NCBI GenBank assembly: GCA_016192425.1
Contig: JACPUE010000023.1
Location: forward strand, 1 to 64,000
Source of the DNA: Burkholderiales bacterium
GTDB taxonomy: Bacteria; Pseudomonadota; Gammaproteobacteria; Burkholderiales; Burkholderiaceae_C
Direction of reading: 5' to 3'
Length of the DNA: 64,000 bases
The notes beneath the pieces are model-generated. The model worked only from the letters and a program-made list of their open reading frames with translations. It had not been told where the DNA came from and ran no database searches. How positions within the stretch are numbered: position 1 is the first letter of the stretch; every line of letters begins with the position of its first letter. The position numbers were made by a program, and so were the translations under genes. Below are positions 55,374 through 64,000 of the stretch, piece by piece.

Positions 55374-57296
55374 ATGGATGCCATCAGCAGTTTCACCGCG
55401 CGCTATGCCCGTTCGCGTGAAGAGGAAATGTCCATCGACGAGTACCTCGCCGAATGCAAACGTGAGCCCATGGCCTATGCCACGGCCGCCCAGCGCATGC
55501 TCGCCGCCATTGGCGATCCCGAGATGGTGGACACGCGCAACGACCCGCGCCTGTCGCGCATCTTTGCCAACAAGGTCATCAAGCGCTACCCGGCGTTTGC
55601 CGAGTTCTACGGCATGGAAGACGCCATCGAGCAGGTGGTGAGCTTCTTCCGCCATGCGGCCCAGGGGCTGGAGGAGCGCAAGCAGATTCTTTACCTGCTG
55701 GGGCCCGTGGGCGGGGGCAAGAGTTCCATTGCCGAGCGGCTCAAGTACCTGATGCAGAGGGTGCCGTTTTATGCGCTCAAGGGCTCGCCGGTGAATGAGT
55801 CGCCCCTGGGCCTGTTCGACACGGTGGAAGACGGGCCGGTGCTCGAAGAGCAGTTCGGCATCCCTCGGCGCTACCTGCAGCGCGTGCTCTCGCCCTGGGC
55901 CGTCAAGCGCCTGGAGGAATTCGGCGGCGACATCCGCCAGTTCCGCGTGGTCAAGCGCTACCCCAGCATCCTCAAGCAGGTGGGCATTGCCAAGACCGAG
56001 CCGGGCGACGAGAACAACCAGGACATCTCCAGCCTGGTGGGCAAGGTCGATATCCGCAAGCTCGAAAGCTTTGCACAGGACGATACCGACGCCTACAGCT
56101 ACAGCGGCGGCCTGTGCCTGGCCAACCAGGGGCTGCTGGAATTCGTGGAAATGTTCAAGGCGCCCATCAAGGTGCTGCACCCCCTGCTCACCGCCACGCA
56201 GGAGGGCAACTACAAGGGCACCGAGGGCTTTGGCGCCATTCCGTTTGACGGCGTGGTGCTGGCACACAGCAACGAGAGCGAGTGGAAGGCCTTCCGCAAC
56301 AACAAGAACAACGAGGCCTTCCTGGATCGCATCTACATCGTCAAGGTGCCGTACTGCCTGCGTGTGAGCGAGGAAACCCGCATTTACGAAAAGCTCATCC
56401 GCGAATCGTCGCTGGGCCATGCGGTGTGCGCGCCGGGCACGCTCAAGATGATGGCGCAGTTTGCCGTGCTCACGCGCCTGAAGGAGCCCGAGAACTCCAG
56501 CATCTTCAGCAAGATGCAGGTGTACGACGGTGAGAGCCTGAAAGACACCGACCCGCGCGCCAAGAGCTACCAGGAGTACCGCGACTACGCGGGCGTGGAC
56601 GAAGGCATGACCGGCATCTCCACGCGCTTCGCGTTCAAGATCCTGTCCAAGGTGTTCAACTTCGACAGCGCCGAGGTGGCCGCCAACCCGGTGCACCTGA
56701 TGTACGTGCTGGAGCAGCAGATCGAGCGTGAGCAGTTCCCGGCCGAGCAGGAGACCAAGTACACCGGCTACATCAAGGAATACCTTTCGCCGCGCTATGC
56801 CGAGTTCATCGGCAAGGAAATCCAGACCGCCTACCTGGAGAGCTACAGCGAATACGGCCAGAACATCTTCGACCGCTACGTCACCTATGCCGACTACTGG
56901 ATCCAGGACAACGAGTACCGCGACACCGACACCGGCGAGGTGTTCGACCGCGGCGCGCTCAACGCAGAGCTGGAGAAGATCGAAAAGCCCGCGGGCATTG
57001 CCAACCCCAAGGACTTCCGCAACGAGATCGTCAACTTCGTGCTGCGCGCGCGGGCCAACCACCAGGGCAAAAACCCCAGCTGGACCAGCTACGAAAAGCT
57101 GCGCCTGGTGATCGAGAAGAAGATGTTCTCCAACACCGAGGAGCTGCTGCCCGTCATCAGCTTCAACGCCAAGGCCAGCGCCGAGGAGGCCAAGAAGCAC
57201 GAGGACTTCGTCACCCGCATGGTGGACAAGGGCTACACGCCCAAGCAGGTGCGGTTGTTGTGTGAGTGGTACTTGCGCGTTCGCAAAAGCAGCTAG
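55374..57296 (+). CDS. prkA: PrkA/YeaG-family AAA serine protein kinase
   Basis: This cytoplasmic protein (640 aa) of the PrkA family has an AAA-type domain with Walker A LLGPVGGGKSSIAERL (about residue 105) and a C-terminal kinase-like domain (from about 430). In E. coli YeaG with YeaH takes part in stress and nitrogen-starvation survival, and PrkA proteins have kinase and possibly protease activity. An AGGAGG site seven bases before ATG 55374 fixes the start. First gene of prkA-yeaH-spoVR; the next gene begins 51 bases after its stop. Confidence 0.95.
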   Translation: MDAISSFTARYARSREEEMSIDEYLAECKREPMAYATAAQRMLAAIGDPEMVDTRNDPRLSRIFANKVIKRYPAFAEFYGMEDAIEQVVSFFRHAAQGLEERKQILYLLGPVGGGKSSIAERLKYLMQRVPFYALKGSPVNESPLGLFDTVEDGPVLEEQFGIPRRYLQRVLSPWAVKRLEEFGGDIRQFRVVKRYPSILKQVGIAKTEPGDENNQDISSLVGKVDIRKLESFAQDDTDAYSYSGGLCLANQGLLEFVEMFKAPIKVLHPLLTATQEGNYKGTEGFGAIPFDGVVLAHSNESEWKAFRNNKNNEAFLDRIYIVKVPYCLRVSEETRIYEKLIRESSLGHAVCAPGTLKMMAQFAVLTRLKEPENSSIFSKMQVYDGESLKDTDPRAKSYQEYRDYAGVDEGMTGISTRFAFKILSKVFNFDSAEVAANPVHLMYVLEQQIEREQFPAEQETKYTGYIKEYLSPRYAEFIGKEIQTAYLESYSEYGQNIFDRYVTYADYWIQDNEYRDTDTGEVFDRGALNAELEKIEKPAGIANPKDFRNEIVNFVLRARANHQGKNPSWTSYEKLRLVIEKKMFSNTEELLPVISFNAKASAEEAKKHEDFVTRMVDKGYTPKQVRLLCEWYLRVRKSS

Positions 57297-57347
57297 ACCC
57301 TGCGGTGGCTGCCCCAGGGCAGCGCCGTGGGATTGCATGGGGGCAAG

Positions 57348-58613
57348 ATGGCATTGCAAATCATCGACCGCAGGCTTGCAGGCAAGAACAAGTCGGTGGG
57401 CAACCGCGAGCGCTTTGTTCGTCGCTACAAGGAGCAGATCGCCGAGGCCGTGCGCCGCGCCGTCTCACAGCGCGACATCCGCAATATCGAGGGTGCGGAA
57501 AACATCACTATTCCCCGCAAGGACATCAGCGAACCCATCTTCCACCACGGCCAGGGCGGCGTGCGCGACGTGGTGCACCCTGGCAACACCGACCATGTGC
57601 GTGGCGATCGCATCCAGCGTCCCCAGGGCGGCCAGGGCAGCGGCTCGCAGGCCAGCGACAGCGGCGAGGGCGAGGACGACTTCACCTTCACGCTCACCAA
57701 GGAAGAGTTCATGCAGCTCTTTTTTGAAGACCTGGCCCTGCCGCACCTGCTGCGCACCCACATTGGCGACAACCCGCAGTGGAAGAGCCGCCGCGCGGGC
57801 TACAGCCAGGACGGCACGCCCAACAACCTGGCCGTGGTGCGCACCATGCGCGGCGCTTTGGGGCGGCGCATTGCACTGACCAACGCACCGCAGCGCGAAC
57901 TGCAGGCGCTGCAGGATGAGCTCGACGCCCTGCTGGCCCAGGACGACGGCACCAGCGAGGCTGTGGCCCAGTTGCAATGCCAGATCCTGAAGCTGCGCGA
58001 GCGCATCGGCAAGGTGCCGTACCTGGATCCCATCGACCTGCGCTTTCGGGCGCGCGCCAGGGTGCCCGTGCCCAACAGCCAGGCCGTGATGTTCTGCGTG
58101 ATGGACGTGTCCGGCTCCATGGACCAGGCGCGCAAGGACCTGGCCAAGCGCTTTTTCATCCTGCTGTACCTGTTCTTGACGCGGCACTACGACAAGATCG
58201 ACATCGTCTTCATCCGCCACCACACCCAGGCCACCGAGGTGAGTGAAGAACAGTTCTTCCACTCCACGGAAAGCGGCGGCACGGTAGTGAGCAGCGCCTT
58301 GGTGCTGCTGGACCAGATCATCCGTGCGCGTTACCCGGTGGAGGACTGGAACATCTACGTCGCCCAGGCCAGCGACGGCGACAACTTCAGCAACGACAGC
58401 GGAAACTGCCGCAACCTGCTGGCCGAAAAAATCCTGCCGCTGGTGCGCTACTTTGCCTACGTGCAGGTGGCCGAGGAAGAGCAGAACCTTTGGGACGAAT
58501 ACAGCCAACTGCTCCCCTGGTTTGCCCACTTTGCCATGCGCAAGGTGTCCGACCCGAGCGAGATCTACCCGGTCTTCCGCGACCTCTTCAAAAAGGAGGG
58601 GGTGCAGGTATGA
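57348..58613 (+). CDS. yeaH: YeaH/YhbH-family von Willebrand A-like protein
   Basis: This 421-aa protein of the UPF0229 family always travels with PrkA. The N-terminal part begins MALQIIDRRLAGKNKSVGNR. A Gly/Ser-rich linker lies at about residue 95-110, and the C-terminal VWA-like domain has the metal-site motif CVMDVSGSMDQARKD (about residue 248). It is proposed to be a partner of the PrkA kinase. Upstream GTG 57327 is possible, but ATG 57348 matches the family start. The stop overlaps the spoVR start by four bases. Confidence 0.93.
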   Translation: MALQIIDRRLAGKNKSVGNRERFVRRYKEQIAEAVRRAVSQRDIRNIEGAENITIPRKDISEPIFHHGQGGVRDVVHPGNTDHVRGDRIQRPQGGQGSGSQASDSGEGEDDFTFTLTKEEFMQLFFEDLALPHLLRTHIGDNPQWKSRRAGYSQDGTPNNLAVVRTMRGALGRRIALTNAPQRELQALQDELDALLAQDDGTSEAVAQLQCQILKLRERIGKVPYLDPIDLRFRARARVPVPNSQAVMFCVMDVSGSMDQARKDLAKRFFILLYLFLTRHYDKIDIVFIRHHTQATEVSEEQFFHSTESGGTVVSSALVLLDQIIRARYPVEDWNIYVAQASDGDNFSNDSGNCRNLLAEKILPLVRYFAYVQVAEEEQNLWDEYSQLLPWFAHFAMRKVSDPSEIYPVFRDLFKKEGVQV

Positions 58614-60223
58614 ACATGACCCAATACCCCGTGCTGGAGCGCCGCCTGGGCGACAACCCCTGGAAGGCCGCCGCCGTGGGCGAGCGCCGCCACCGCGCGG
58701 TGCCGCAAGCGCCGCTGCCCGCAGGGCAGCGCCCCGCGCAGCCGCTGCCCGACCCCAGCGACTGGACGTTTGACCTGATCGAGCGTTACCACAGCGCCAT
58801 TGCCGCCACCGCAGAGCGCTTCGGGCTGGACACCTACCCCAACCAGCTGGAGATCATCAGTGCCGAGCAAATGATGGACGCCTACGCCAGCGTAGGCATG
58901 CCGGTCAACTACCGGCACTGGAGCTATGGCAAGGAGTTTCTGGCCACCGAGCGGCGCTACCGGCGCGGGCACATGGGGCTGGCGTATGAAATCGTCATCA
59001 ACTCCAACCCCTGCATCAGCTACCTCATGGAAGAAAACACCACCGCCATGCAGGCGCTGGTGATCGCCCATGCGGCCTATGGGCACAACAGCTTCTTCAA
59101 GGGCAACTACCTGTTCCGCATGTGGACGGACGCGTCCAGCATCATCGACTACCTGGTCTATGCCAAGGACTTCATCGCCCAGTGCGAGGAGCGCTATGGC
59201 CTGGAGACGGTGGAGCAGTTGCTCGACTCCTGCCACGCGCTGTCCAACTTCGGGGTGGACCGCTACCGCCGCCCCTCCAAGAAAAGCCTGGCGCGCGAAC
59301 GCCAGGAGCGCGCGCAGCGCGAAGCCTACGCGCAGCAGCAGGTCAACGAGTTGTGGCGTACCCTGCCTGCGCGTCCCGGCAAGGAGCCGCTGGCCCAGCA
59401 GGCCGAGCGTTTCCCCGCCGAGCCGCAGGAAAACATCCTGTACTTCATCGAAAAAAATGCGCCCTTGCTGGAGCCCTGGCAGCGCGAGGTGGTGCGCATC
59501 GTGCGCAAGATCGCACAGTACTTCTACCCGCAGCGCCAGACGCAGGTCATGAACGAGGGCTGGGCCACCTTCTGGCATTACACCTTGCTGAGCACCTTGT
59601 ACGACGAGGGCTACCTGACCGATGGCGTCATGCTCGAATGGCTGGGCTCACACACCAACGTGGTGTTTCAGCCCCCCGCCGGGCACCGCGCGTACAGCGG
59701 CATCAACCCCTATGCGCTGGGGTTTTCGATGTACCGTGATATCCAGCGCATCTGCCAGAACCCTACCGAGGAAGACCGGCGCTGGTTCCCCGACATGGCG
59801 GGCACACCCTGGCTGCCCGCGCTGGACCACGCCATGCACAACTTCAAGGACGAGAGCTTCGTGGGCCAGTTCCTCAGCCCGCACCTGATGCGCGAGATGC
59901 GCCTGTTTGCCATCCACGACGATGCCTCCCGGCCTGAACTGGAGGTCAGCGCTATCCACGACGAAGACGGCTACCGGGCCTTGCGCCAGATTCTGTCGCA
60001 ACAGTACGACCTGGGCACGCGCGAGCCCAACATCCAGGTCTGGAACGTGAACCTGCGCGGCGACCGCAGCCTCACCCTGCGCCACACCCAGTACCAGGGC
60101 CGCCCCCTGGCCGATGACACGCTGGAAGTGCTCAAGCACGTGGCACGCCTGTGGGGCTTTGGTGTGCAGATTGAGAGTGTGGATGCCTATGGCAACCACC
60201 CGGTGCTGCTGCACAAAATTTAG
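58610..60223 (+). CDS. SpoVR/YcgB-family protein
   Basis: This 537-aa protein of the SpoVR family is named for a role in Bacillus spore cortex formation but is widespread in non-sporulating bacteria next to prkA and yeaH. Conserved segments are NPCISYLMEENTTAMQALV, AYGHNSFFKGN and NEGWATFWHYTLLSTLYDEG. The His and Glu residues in these suggest a metal site. Biochemical function unknown. The ATG at 58610 overlaps yeaH (ATGA) and has an AAGGAGG site, slightly far. Stress survival is inferred from the cluster. Confidence 0.92.
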   Translation: MNMTQYPVLERRLGDNPWKAAAVGERRHRAVPQAPLPAGQRPAQPLPDPSDWTFDLIERYHSAIAATAERFGLDTYPNQLEIISAEQMMDAYASVGMPVNYRHWSYGKEFLATERRYRRGHMGLAYEIVINSNPCISYLMEENTTAMQALVIAHAAYGHNSFFKGNYLFRMWTDASSIIDYLVYAKDFIAQCEERYGLETVEQLLDSCHALSNFGVDRYRRPSKKSLARERQERAQREAYAQQQVNELWRTLPARPGKEPLAQQAERFPAEPQENILYFIEKNAPLLEPWQREVVRIVRKIAQYFYPQRQTQVMNEGWATFWHYTLLSTLYDEGYLTDGVMLEWLGSHTNVVFQPPAGHRAYSGINPYALGFSMYRDIQRICQNPTEEDRRWFPDMAGTPWLPALDHAMHNFKDESFVGQFLSPHLMREMRLFAIHDDASRPELEVSAIHDEDGYRALRQILSQQYDLGTREPNIQVWNVNLRGDRSLTLRHTQYQGRPLADDTLEVLKHVARLWGFGVQIESVDAYGNHPVLLHKI

Positions 60224-60230
60224 AAACACC

Positions 60231-60415
60231 CCCTGGGTCGCCTTTGGCGCCTTCCCCCCCGCTCTCGCATCGCTTTGCGCTGCGGGCAGGGGGATGACGC
60301 TCCCAGCGCACGCAATCGAAGCGCCGCCTAGGCGGCTTGGCGGCCCTTGCGCGGGAGCACTGGCCTGGGCTGCGCCCGCTTCAAGCGTGGTCGGTGCAGC
60401 GTGTGGGCGTGTCGT
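60231..60415. repeat. C-rich intergenic block with palindrome, likely dispersed repeat
   Basis: The space after spoVR begins CCCCCTGGGTCGCCTTTGGC and is dominated by C- and GC-rich runs. It includes the perfect palindrome GCCGCCTAGGCGGC at 60323-60336. Blocks of this style with a CCCCCTGAGTCGC-like start are common between genes in Comamonadaceae as I recall. No gene is seen in it. Convergent transcripts from spoVR and the CoA-transferase meet here. Confidence 0.4.
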
Positions 60416-61312
60416 CTATGTCAATACGTGCAGCGGGATGTCCTCGGCGCGGGCCAGGGCTTCGAGCTGGGCGCGGGTCTGGCCTTGCAGGAAGCGGGCG
60501 ATGGCTTCGTGGGTGCTGGCGGCGCGCAGGTGTTCTGCGTCGCCCTGCGCTGCCAGGCCCGCGGCGGCGCAGAGGCGGGCGGCGAAGTGCGGCTCCAGCG
60601 CGGCCACGGCCACGCGGCCATCCTGGCAGGGGTAGATGCGGTAGCCCGCATGGGCGCCGCCCACGTCGCCCTGCGGTGTGGTCAGGCCCCAGTGCAGCGG
60701 CAGGGCCAGCCACTGTGCGGCTTCGGCCAGGCCCACTTCAATGCACACGCCCGCGCCTTGCTGGCTGCGCGCCAGCAGCGCCTGCAGTACGGCTTCGCTG
60801 GCCACCAGTGCGCCCGCCATGTCGGCAAACAGGGTGGGCGGCACCTGCAGGCCTGCCAGCAGCCCGGCTTCGGCCTGGTAGGTGAGGTCGTGGCCGGGCT
60901 CTTCGGCACGTTCGCCCAGCGCACCGACGATGCGCACCAGCGACAGCCGCGGGTAGCGCGCCTGCAGCGCTTCCCAGCCCAGCCCCAGCTTGGCCAGGGC
61001 CGAGGGGCGGAAGGACGTGATCAGCACATCGGTGCGCGCCAGTTCGGCGTGCAGTGCGGCCTGGCCTTCGTCGGTCTTGAGGTGGGCGTGCAGCACGCGC
61101 ACGCCTTGGTGCAGGCCTGCATAGGCAGTGGGGCTGTAGATGCCCATGGGGTCGGCGCTGGCATGGCCCGGCGCGGGGGGCGGCTCCAGCTTGGTGCATT
61201 CGGCGCCCATGCGCGCGCAGCGCAGCAGGGCGGCAGGGCCGGGCAGGTTGAGCGCCAGGCTCAGGACGCGGGTGCCTTGCAGGGGCGTGGGGTGGGCTGC
61301 AGTGTCGGGCAT
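60416..61312 (-). CDS. CaiB/BaiF CoA-transferase family protein, short
   Basis: This 298-aa member of family III CoA-transferases also resembles alpha-methylacyl-CoA racemases. Visible motifs are the start GTRVLSLALNLPGPAALLR, KLEPP, the region GHDLTYQAEAGLLAGL and the conserved Asp in LFADMAGALVASEA. It is clearly shorter than the usual 360-400 aa, because the C-terminal part is reduced. The start is uncertain. ATG 61312 lacks a ribosome site and sits against a dispersed repeat, while ATG 61366 would add 18 hydrophobic residues read wholly from that repeat. Substrate unknown. Confidence 0.7.
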   Translation of the reverse strand: MPDTAAHPTPLQGTRVLSLALNLPGPAALLRCARMGAECTKLEPPPAPGHASADPMGIYSPTAYAGLHQGVRVLHAHLKTDEGQAALHAELARTDVLITSFRPSALAKLGLGWEALQARYPRLSLVRIVGALGERAEEPGHDLTYQAEAGLLAGLQVPPTLFADMAGALVASEAVLQALLARSQQGAGVCIEVGLAEAAQWLALPLHWGLTTPQGDVGGAHAGYRIYPCQDGRVAVAALEPHFAARLCAAAGLAAQGDAEHLRAASTHEAIARFLQGQTRAQLEALARAEDIPLHVLT

Positions 61313-61315
61313 AAT

Positions 61316-61376
61316 TGCTATAAAAATAATAGCTGCTAGCGCTTGATGGACGGGCGCTGTAGCCATATTTTGCTCA
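61316..61376 (+). repeat. Dispersed two-hairpin repeat, reference copy
   Basis: This is the cleanest copy: TGCTATAAAAATAATAGC (stem GCTAT with ATAGC), TGCTAGCGCTTGATGGAC, then GGGCGCTGTAGCC and an AT-rich tail. AGCGC and GCGCT make the second stem. It forms the whole region between the tyrB terminator and the start of the CoA-transferase gene, so the promoter or leader of that gene must lie in or very near it. Confidence 0.75.
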
Positions 61377-61377
61377 G

Positions 61378-61400
61378 AAAAAAACCGCCCGCAGGCGGCT
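61378..61400 (-). terminator. Intrinsic terminator after tyrB
   Basis: On the minus strand, AGCCGCC pairs with GGCGGTT around a four-base loop (plus-strand positions 61383-61400), directly followed by a run of seven T. It is 36 bases after the aminotransferase stop and separates that gene from the CoA-transferase gene in the same direction. Confidence 0.8.
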
Positions 61401-61435
61401 CGGGGTTGGCGCCATGGTAGCGCCGGCTGGCGGTG

Positions 61436-62632
61436 TTACACCACCTTGGCAATGGCCTGGCAGACGTAGTCGATGTTCTTGCTGTTGAGCGCAGCCACGC
61501 ACATGCGGCCGGTGTCGGTGCCGTACACGCCGAACTCGCTGCGCAGGCGCACCATCTGGTCCTTGGACAGGCCCGAGTAGCTGAACATGCCGATCTGCGT
61601 GGTGATGAAGGACATGTCCTGCTGCACACCGGCGGCCTTGAGGCCGTCCACCAGCTTCTGGCGCATGGCCTTGATGCGCACGCGCATTTCGCCCAGTTCC
61701 TTTTCCCACAGGGCGCGCAGTTCGGGGTTGCCCAACACTGCGGCCACCACGGCGCCGCCGTGCGTGGGAGGGTTGGAGTAGTTGGTGCGGATGACGACCT
61801 TGAGCTGGCTCAGCACGCGGTCGGCTTCTTCCTTGTTCGATGCCACCACCGACAGGGCGCCCACGCGCTCGCCGTACAGGCTGAAGCTCTTGGAGAACGA
61901 GGTCGAGACGAAGATGTTGAGCCCGGCGGCCACGAATTTGCCGACCACGGCGCCGTCTTCCTGGATGCCATGGCCAAAGCCCTGGTAGGCCATGTCCAGG
62001 AATGCAGTCAGGCCCTTGGCCTTGACGGCGGCAATCACCTGGTCCCACTGCGCGGCCGTCAGGTCGTAGCCCGTGGGGTTGTGGCAGCAGGCGTGCAGCA
62101 CGACGATGGTGCCGGGCGCGGCGGCGTTCAGGTCGGCCAGCATGCCGTCGAAGTTGACCGAGCGCGTGGCGGCGTCGTAGTAGCGGTAGCTGCCCACCTC
62201 AAAGCCCGCGTTCTGGAAGATGGCGCGGTGGTTTTCCCAGCTCGGGTCGGAGATCAGCACCTTGGCCTGGGGGCTGATTTTCTTGAGGAAGTCGGCACCG
62301 ATCTTGAGGCCGCCGGTACCGCCAATGGCCTGCACCGTGGACACGCGGCCCGACTTCACCACGTCGGTTTCGGCGCCGAACACCAGGGCCTTGACGGCGT
62401 TGTCGTAGGCCGCGATGCCGTCGATGGGCAGGTAGCCGCGCGGTGCGGCCTTGTCCATCAGGGCTTTTTCGGCGGCTTGCACGCAGGCCAGCAGCGGCAG
62501 CTTGCCGTTGTCGTCGAAGTACACGCCCACGCCCAGGTTGACCTTGTGGGGGTTGGTGTCGGCGTTGTATTGCTCGTTGAGACCCAGGATGGGGTCGCGG
62601 GGGGCCATTTCGACGGCGGAGAACAGAGACAT
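61436..62632 (-). CDS. tyrB: Aromatic amino acid/aspartate aminotransferase
   Basis: This class I PLP aminotransferase (398 aa) interconverts aromatic amino acids or aspartate with 2-oxoglutarate. The N-terminus is MSLFSAVEMAPRDPILGLNE. The glycine-rich region is VQAIGGTGGLKIG, and HACCHNPTGYDLT contacts PLP. The cofactor Lys is in STSFSKSFSLYGERVGAL (about residue 250), and a final Arg in TGRMCVAALN binds the carboxylate. Length fits TyrB/AspC. A separate promoter lies in the 102 bases shared with uvrB upstream. Confidence 0.92.
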   Translation of the reverse strand: MSLFSAVEMAPRDPILGLNEQYNADTNPHKVNLGVGVYFDDNGKLPLLACVQAAEKALMDKAAPRGYLPIDGIAAYDNAVKALVFGAETDVVKSGRVSTVQAIGGTGGLKIGADFLKKISPQAKVLISDPSWENHRAIFQNAGFEVGSYRYYDAATRSVNFDGMLADLNAAAPGTIVVLHACCHNPTGYDLTAAQWDQVIAAVKAKGLTAFLDMAYQGFGHGIQEDGAVVGKFVAAGLNIFVSTSFSKSFSLYGERVGALSVVASNKEEADRVLSQLKVVIRTNYSNPPTHGGAVVAAVLGNPELRALWEKELGEMRVRIKAMRQKLVDGLKAAGVQQDMSFITTQIGMFSYSGLSKDQMVRLRSEFGVYGTDTGRMCVAALNSKNIDYVCQAIAKVV

Positions 62633-62689
62633 GGAAAGTGTCCTTGGAGGGTGGAGGTGGCAGTCTGACCCCGGCTGCGGTAGGCTTTG

Positions 62690-62699
62690 GGGTTAACCC
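62690..62699. promoter_or_regulatory. Palindrome in the tyrB-uvrB divergent gap
   Basis: GGGTTAACCC is a perfect ten-base palindrome in the middle of the divergent region. It does not look like a LexA box (CTGT-N8-ACAG). It could serve either gene. Confidence 0.3.
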
Positions 62700-62734
62700 G
62701 AGATTTTAACGGCCTGCGCAGGTCGTACCACACT

Positions 62735-64000
62735 ATGTCCACGCCAGACACTCCCGCCGAGCCCGCACAGGGCCGTTTTGTCAGCTTTCCCGGCTCGCCG
62801 TTCGAGCTGTACCAGCCGTACCCGCCCGCGGGCGACCAGCCTGGCGCCATCGATCAGCTGGTCGAGGGCGTGAACGAGGGCGAGGTGTTCCAGACCCTGC
62901 TGGGCGTGACCGGCTCGGGCAAAACCTTCACCATGGCCAACGTGATTGCCCGCCTGGGGCGGCCCGCCATCGTGTTTGCGCCCAACAAGACGCTGGCCGC
63001 GCAGCTCTACAGCGAGTTCCGCGAGTTCTTTCCGAAGAACGCGGTGGAATACTTCGTGAGCTACTACGACTACTACCAGCCCGAGGCTTATGTGCCCCAG
63101 CGCGACCTGTTCATCGAAAAGGACAGCGCCGTCAACGAGCACATCGAGCAGATGCGCCTGTCGTGCACCAAAAGCCTGCTGGAGCGGCGCGACGTGGTGA
63201 TCGTGGCCACGGTCTCGGCCATCTACGGCATTGGCAAGCCCGAGAGCTACCACCGCATGGTGATGACGCTGCGCGCGGGCGACAAGCTGGGCCAGCGCGA
63301 CGCCATTGCCCAGCTCGTGCGCATGCAGTACCAGCGCAACGACATGGACTTTGCGCGCGGCAACTTCCGTGTGCGCGGCGACACCATTGACGTGTTCCCT
63401 GCCGAACACTCGGAGCTGGCCCTGCGCATCGAGCTGTTCGACGACGAGATCGAGAGCCTGCAACTGTTCGACCCGCTCACGGGCCGTGTGCGCCAGAGCA
63501 TTCCGCGCTTTACCGTGTACCCCAGCAGCCACTACGTCACGCCGCGCGACCAGGTGCTGCTGGCGGTCGAGGCCATCAAGGCCGAACTGGCCGAGCGCCT
63601 GAAGCAACTGCTGGCGGACGGCAAGCTGGTGGAGGCGCAGCGCCTGGAGCAGCGCACGCGCTTCGACCTGGAGATGCTCAGCGAAGTCGGGCACTGCAAG
63701 GGCATCGAGAACTACTCGCGCCACCTGGCAGGCACGGCAGAGGGCGAACCGCCGAGCACGCTGACTGACTATTTGCCGCGCGATGCGATCATGTTCCTGG
63801 ACGAGAGCCACCAGATGATCGGCCAGCTCAACGCCATGTACAACGGTGACCGCCAGCGCAAGACCACGCTGGTGGAATACGGCTTTCGGCTGCCCAGCGC
63901 GCTGGACAACCGCCCGCCCAAATTCGAGGAATTCGAGCAGCGCATGCGCCAGGTGGTTTTTGTATCGGCCACACCGGCCGACTACGAAAAGCAGCACGCA
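62735..64000 (+). CDS. uvrB: Excinuclease ABC subunit B (5' part, runs off the window)
   Basis: This DNA-repair helicase-like subunit loads onto damage with UvrA and then binds UvrC. The first 422 residues are present; the full protein would be about 690. Walker A is [16 protein letters not shown] (about residue 51), and the damage-probing beta-hairpin is [15 protein letters not shown]. The DEAD-type box is MFLDESHQ, followed by [11 protein letters not shown] at the window edge. ATG 62735 is chosen; the N-terminus is slightly longer than in E. coli. No LexA box is seen just upstream. Confidence 0.97.
   Translation, partial: MSTPDTPAEPAQGRFVSFPGSPFELYQPYPPAGDQPGAIDQLVEGVNEGEVFQTLLGVTGSGKTFTMANVIARLGRPAIVFAPNKTLAAQLYSEFREFFPKNAVEYFVSYYDYYQPEAYVPQRDLFIEKDSAVNEHIEQMRLSCTKSLLERRDVVIVATVSAIYGIGKPESYHRMVMTLRAGDKLGQRDAIAQLVRMQYQRNDMDFARGNFRVRGDTIDVFPAEHSELALRIELFDDEIESLQLFDPLTGRVRQSIPRFTVYPSSHYVTPRDQVLLAVEAIKAELAERLKQLLADGKLVEAQRLEQRTRFDLEMLSEVGHCKGIENYSRHLAGTAEGEPPSTLTDYLPRDAIMFLDESHQMIGQLNAMYNGDRQRKTTLVEYGFRLPSALDNRPPKFEEFEQRMRQVVFVSATPADYEKQHA

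Noticed and set aside
62640-62735. LexA box before uvrB
   Set aside because: Only GGGTTAACCC is symmetric there; no CTGT-N8-ACAG pattern is present.

Overview
The window is high-GC, densely packed bacterial chromosome. Several things point to a betaproteobacterium of the Burkholderiales, most likely the family Comamonadaceae (Acidovorax, Alicycliphilus or Comamonas-like). These are the gene orders mltG-tmk-holB-pilZ-tatD and tolB-pal-cpoB, the beta-proteobacterial style of the catabolic genes, and a dispersed short repeat of the type GCTAT-N-ATAGCTGCTAGCGC. The family assignment is inference; no rRNA gene is present. No phage, complete insertion sequence or CRISPR array was seen.

Region by region. 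(1) 0.1-12.6 kb is a copper/heavy-metal resistance island on the minus strand: a four-gene operon (Met-rich periplasmic protein, DUF2933 protein, ICMT-like membrane methyltransferase, P1B-type ATPase) and a five-gene RND efflux operon (TolC-like channel, two His-rich accessory proteins, adaptor, RND pump). A response regulator/sensor kinase pair is divergent from the RND operon, and similar 15-bp boxes lie in front of both operons. (2) 12.6-23.8 kb is housekeeping: ygfZ, mltG-tmk-holB-pilZ, tatD-ankyrin, msbA, tolB-pal-cpoB-tcdA and tRNA-Lys(UUU). (3) 23.9-31.7 kb is catabolic: aliA-aliB-badI-badH with a divergent MarR regulator (cyclohexanecarboxylate to pimelyl-CoA), then a LysR regulator, a decayed FadJ-like gene and a 3-oxoadipyl-CoA thiolase. 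(4) 31.8-37.1 kb is a mix of small accessory genes: an orphan, an alpha/beta hydrolase, an M14 peptidase, two tiny genes, a PaaI-like thioesterase, an AbrB/Doc toxin-antitoxin pair, YjfB-like and YigZ genes. (5) 37.1-44.4 kb is one operon of an AGPS-like flavoenzyme, a GlpD-like dehydrogenase, an FGGY kinase and a secreted phospholipase-C/P1-nuclease-like protein, with a divergent AraC regulator. (6) 44.5-45.6 kb is a short lower-GC patch, followed by ygiQ. (7) 48.2-55.1 kb is a self-contained acyl-CoA degradation operon (ligase, SCPx-type thiolase, split MaoC hydratase, SDR, acyl-CoA dehydrogenase) with a divergent AraC regulator. (8) 55.4-60.2 kb is the prkA-yeaH-spoVR stress cluster. (9) The end holds a short CaiB-type CoA-transferase, tyrB and the 5' part of uvrB.

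The most interesting pattern is a roughly 60-nt two-hairpin repeat that I can trace in seven places. Three copies lie in frame inside conserved genes (ygfZ, tmk, ygiQ), one supplies the stop codon of the glpD-like gene, one forms the leader of the CoA-transferase, and two face each other between aliA and aliB. This resembles the behaviour of Rickettsia palindromic elements. Also worth checking are the AGPS/GlpD/FGGY/phospholipase operon and an intrinsic terminator that ends nine bases before the tatD start.
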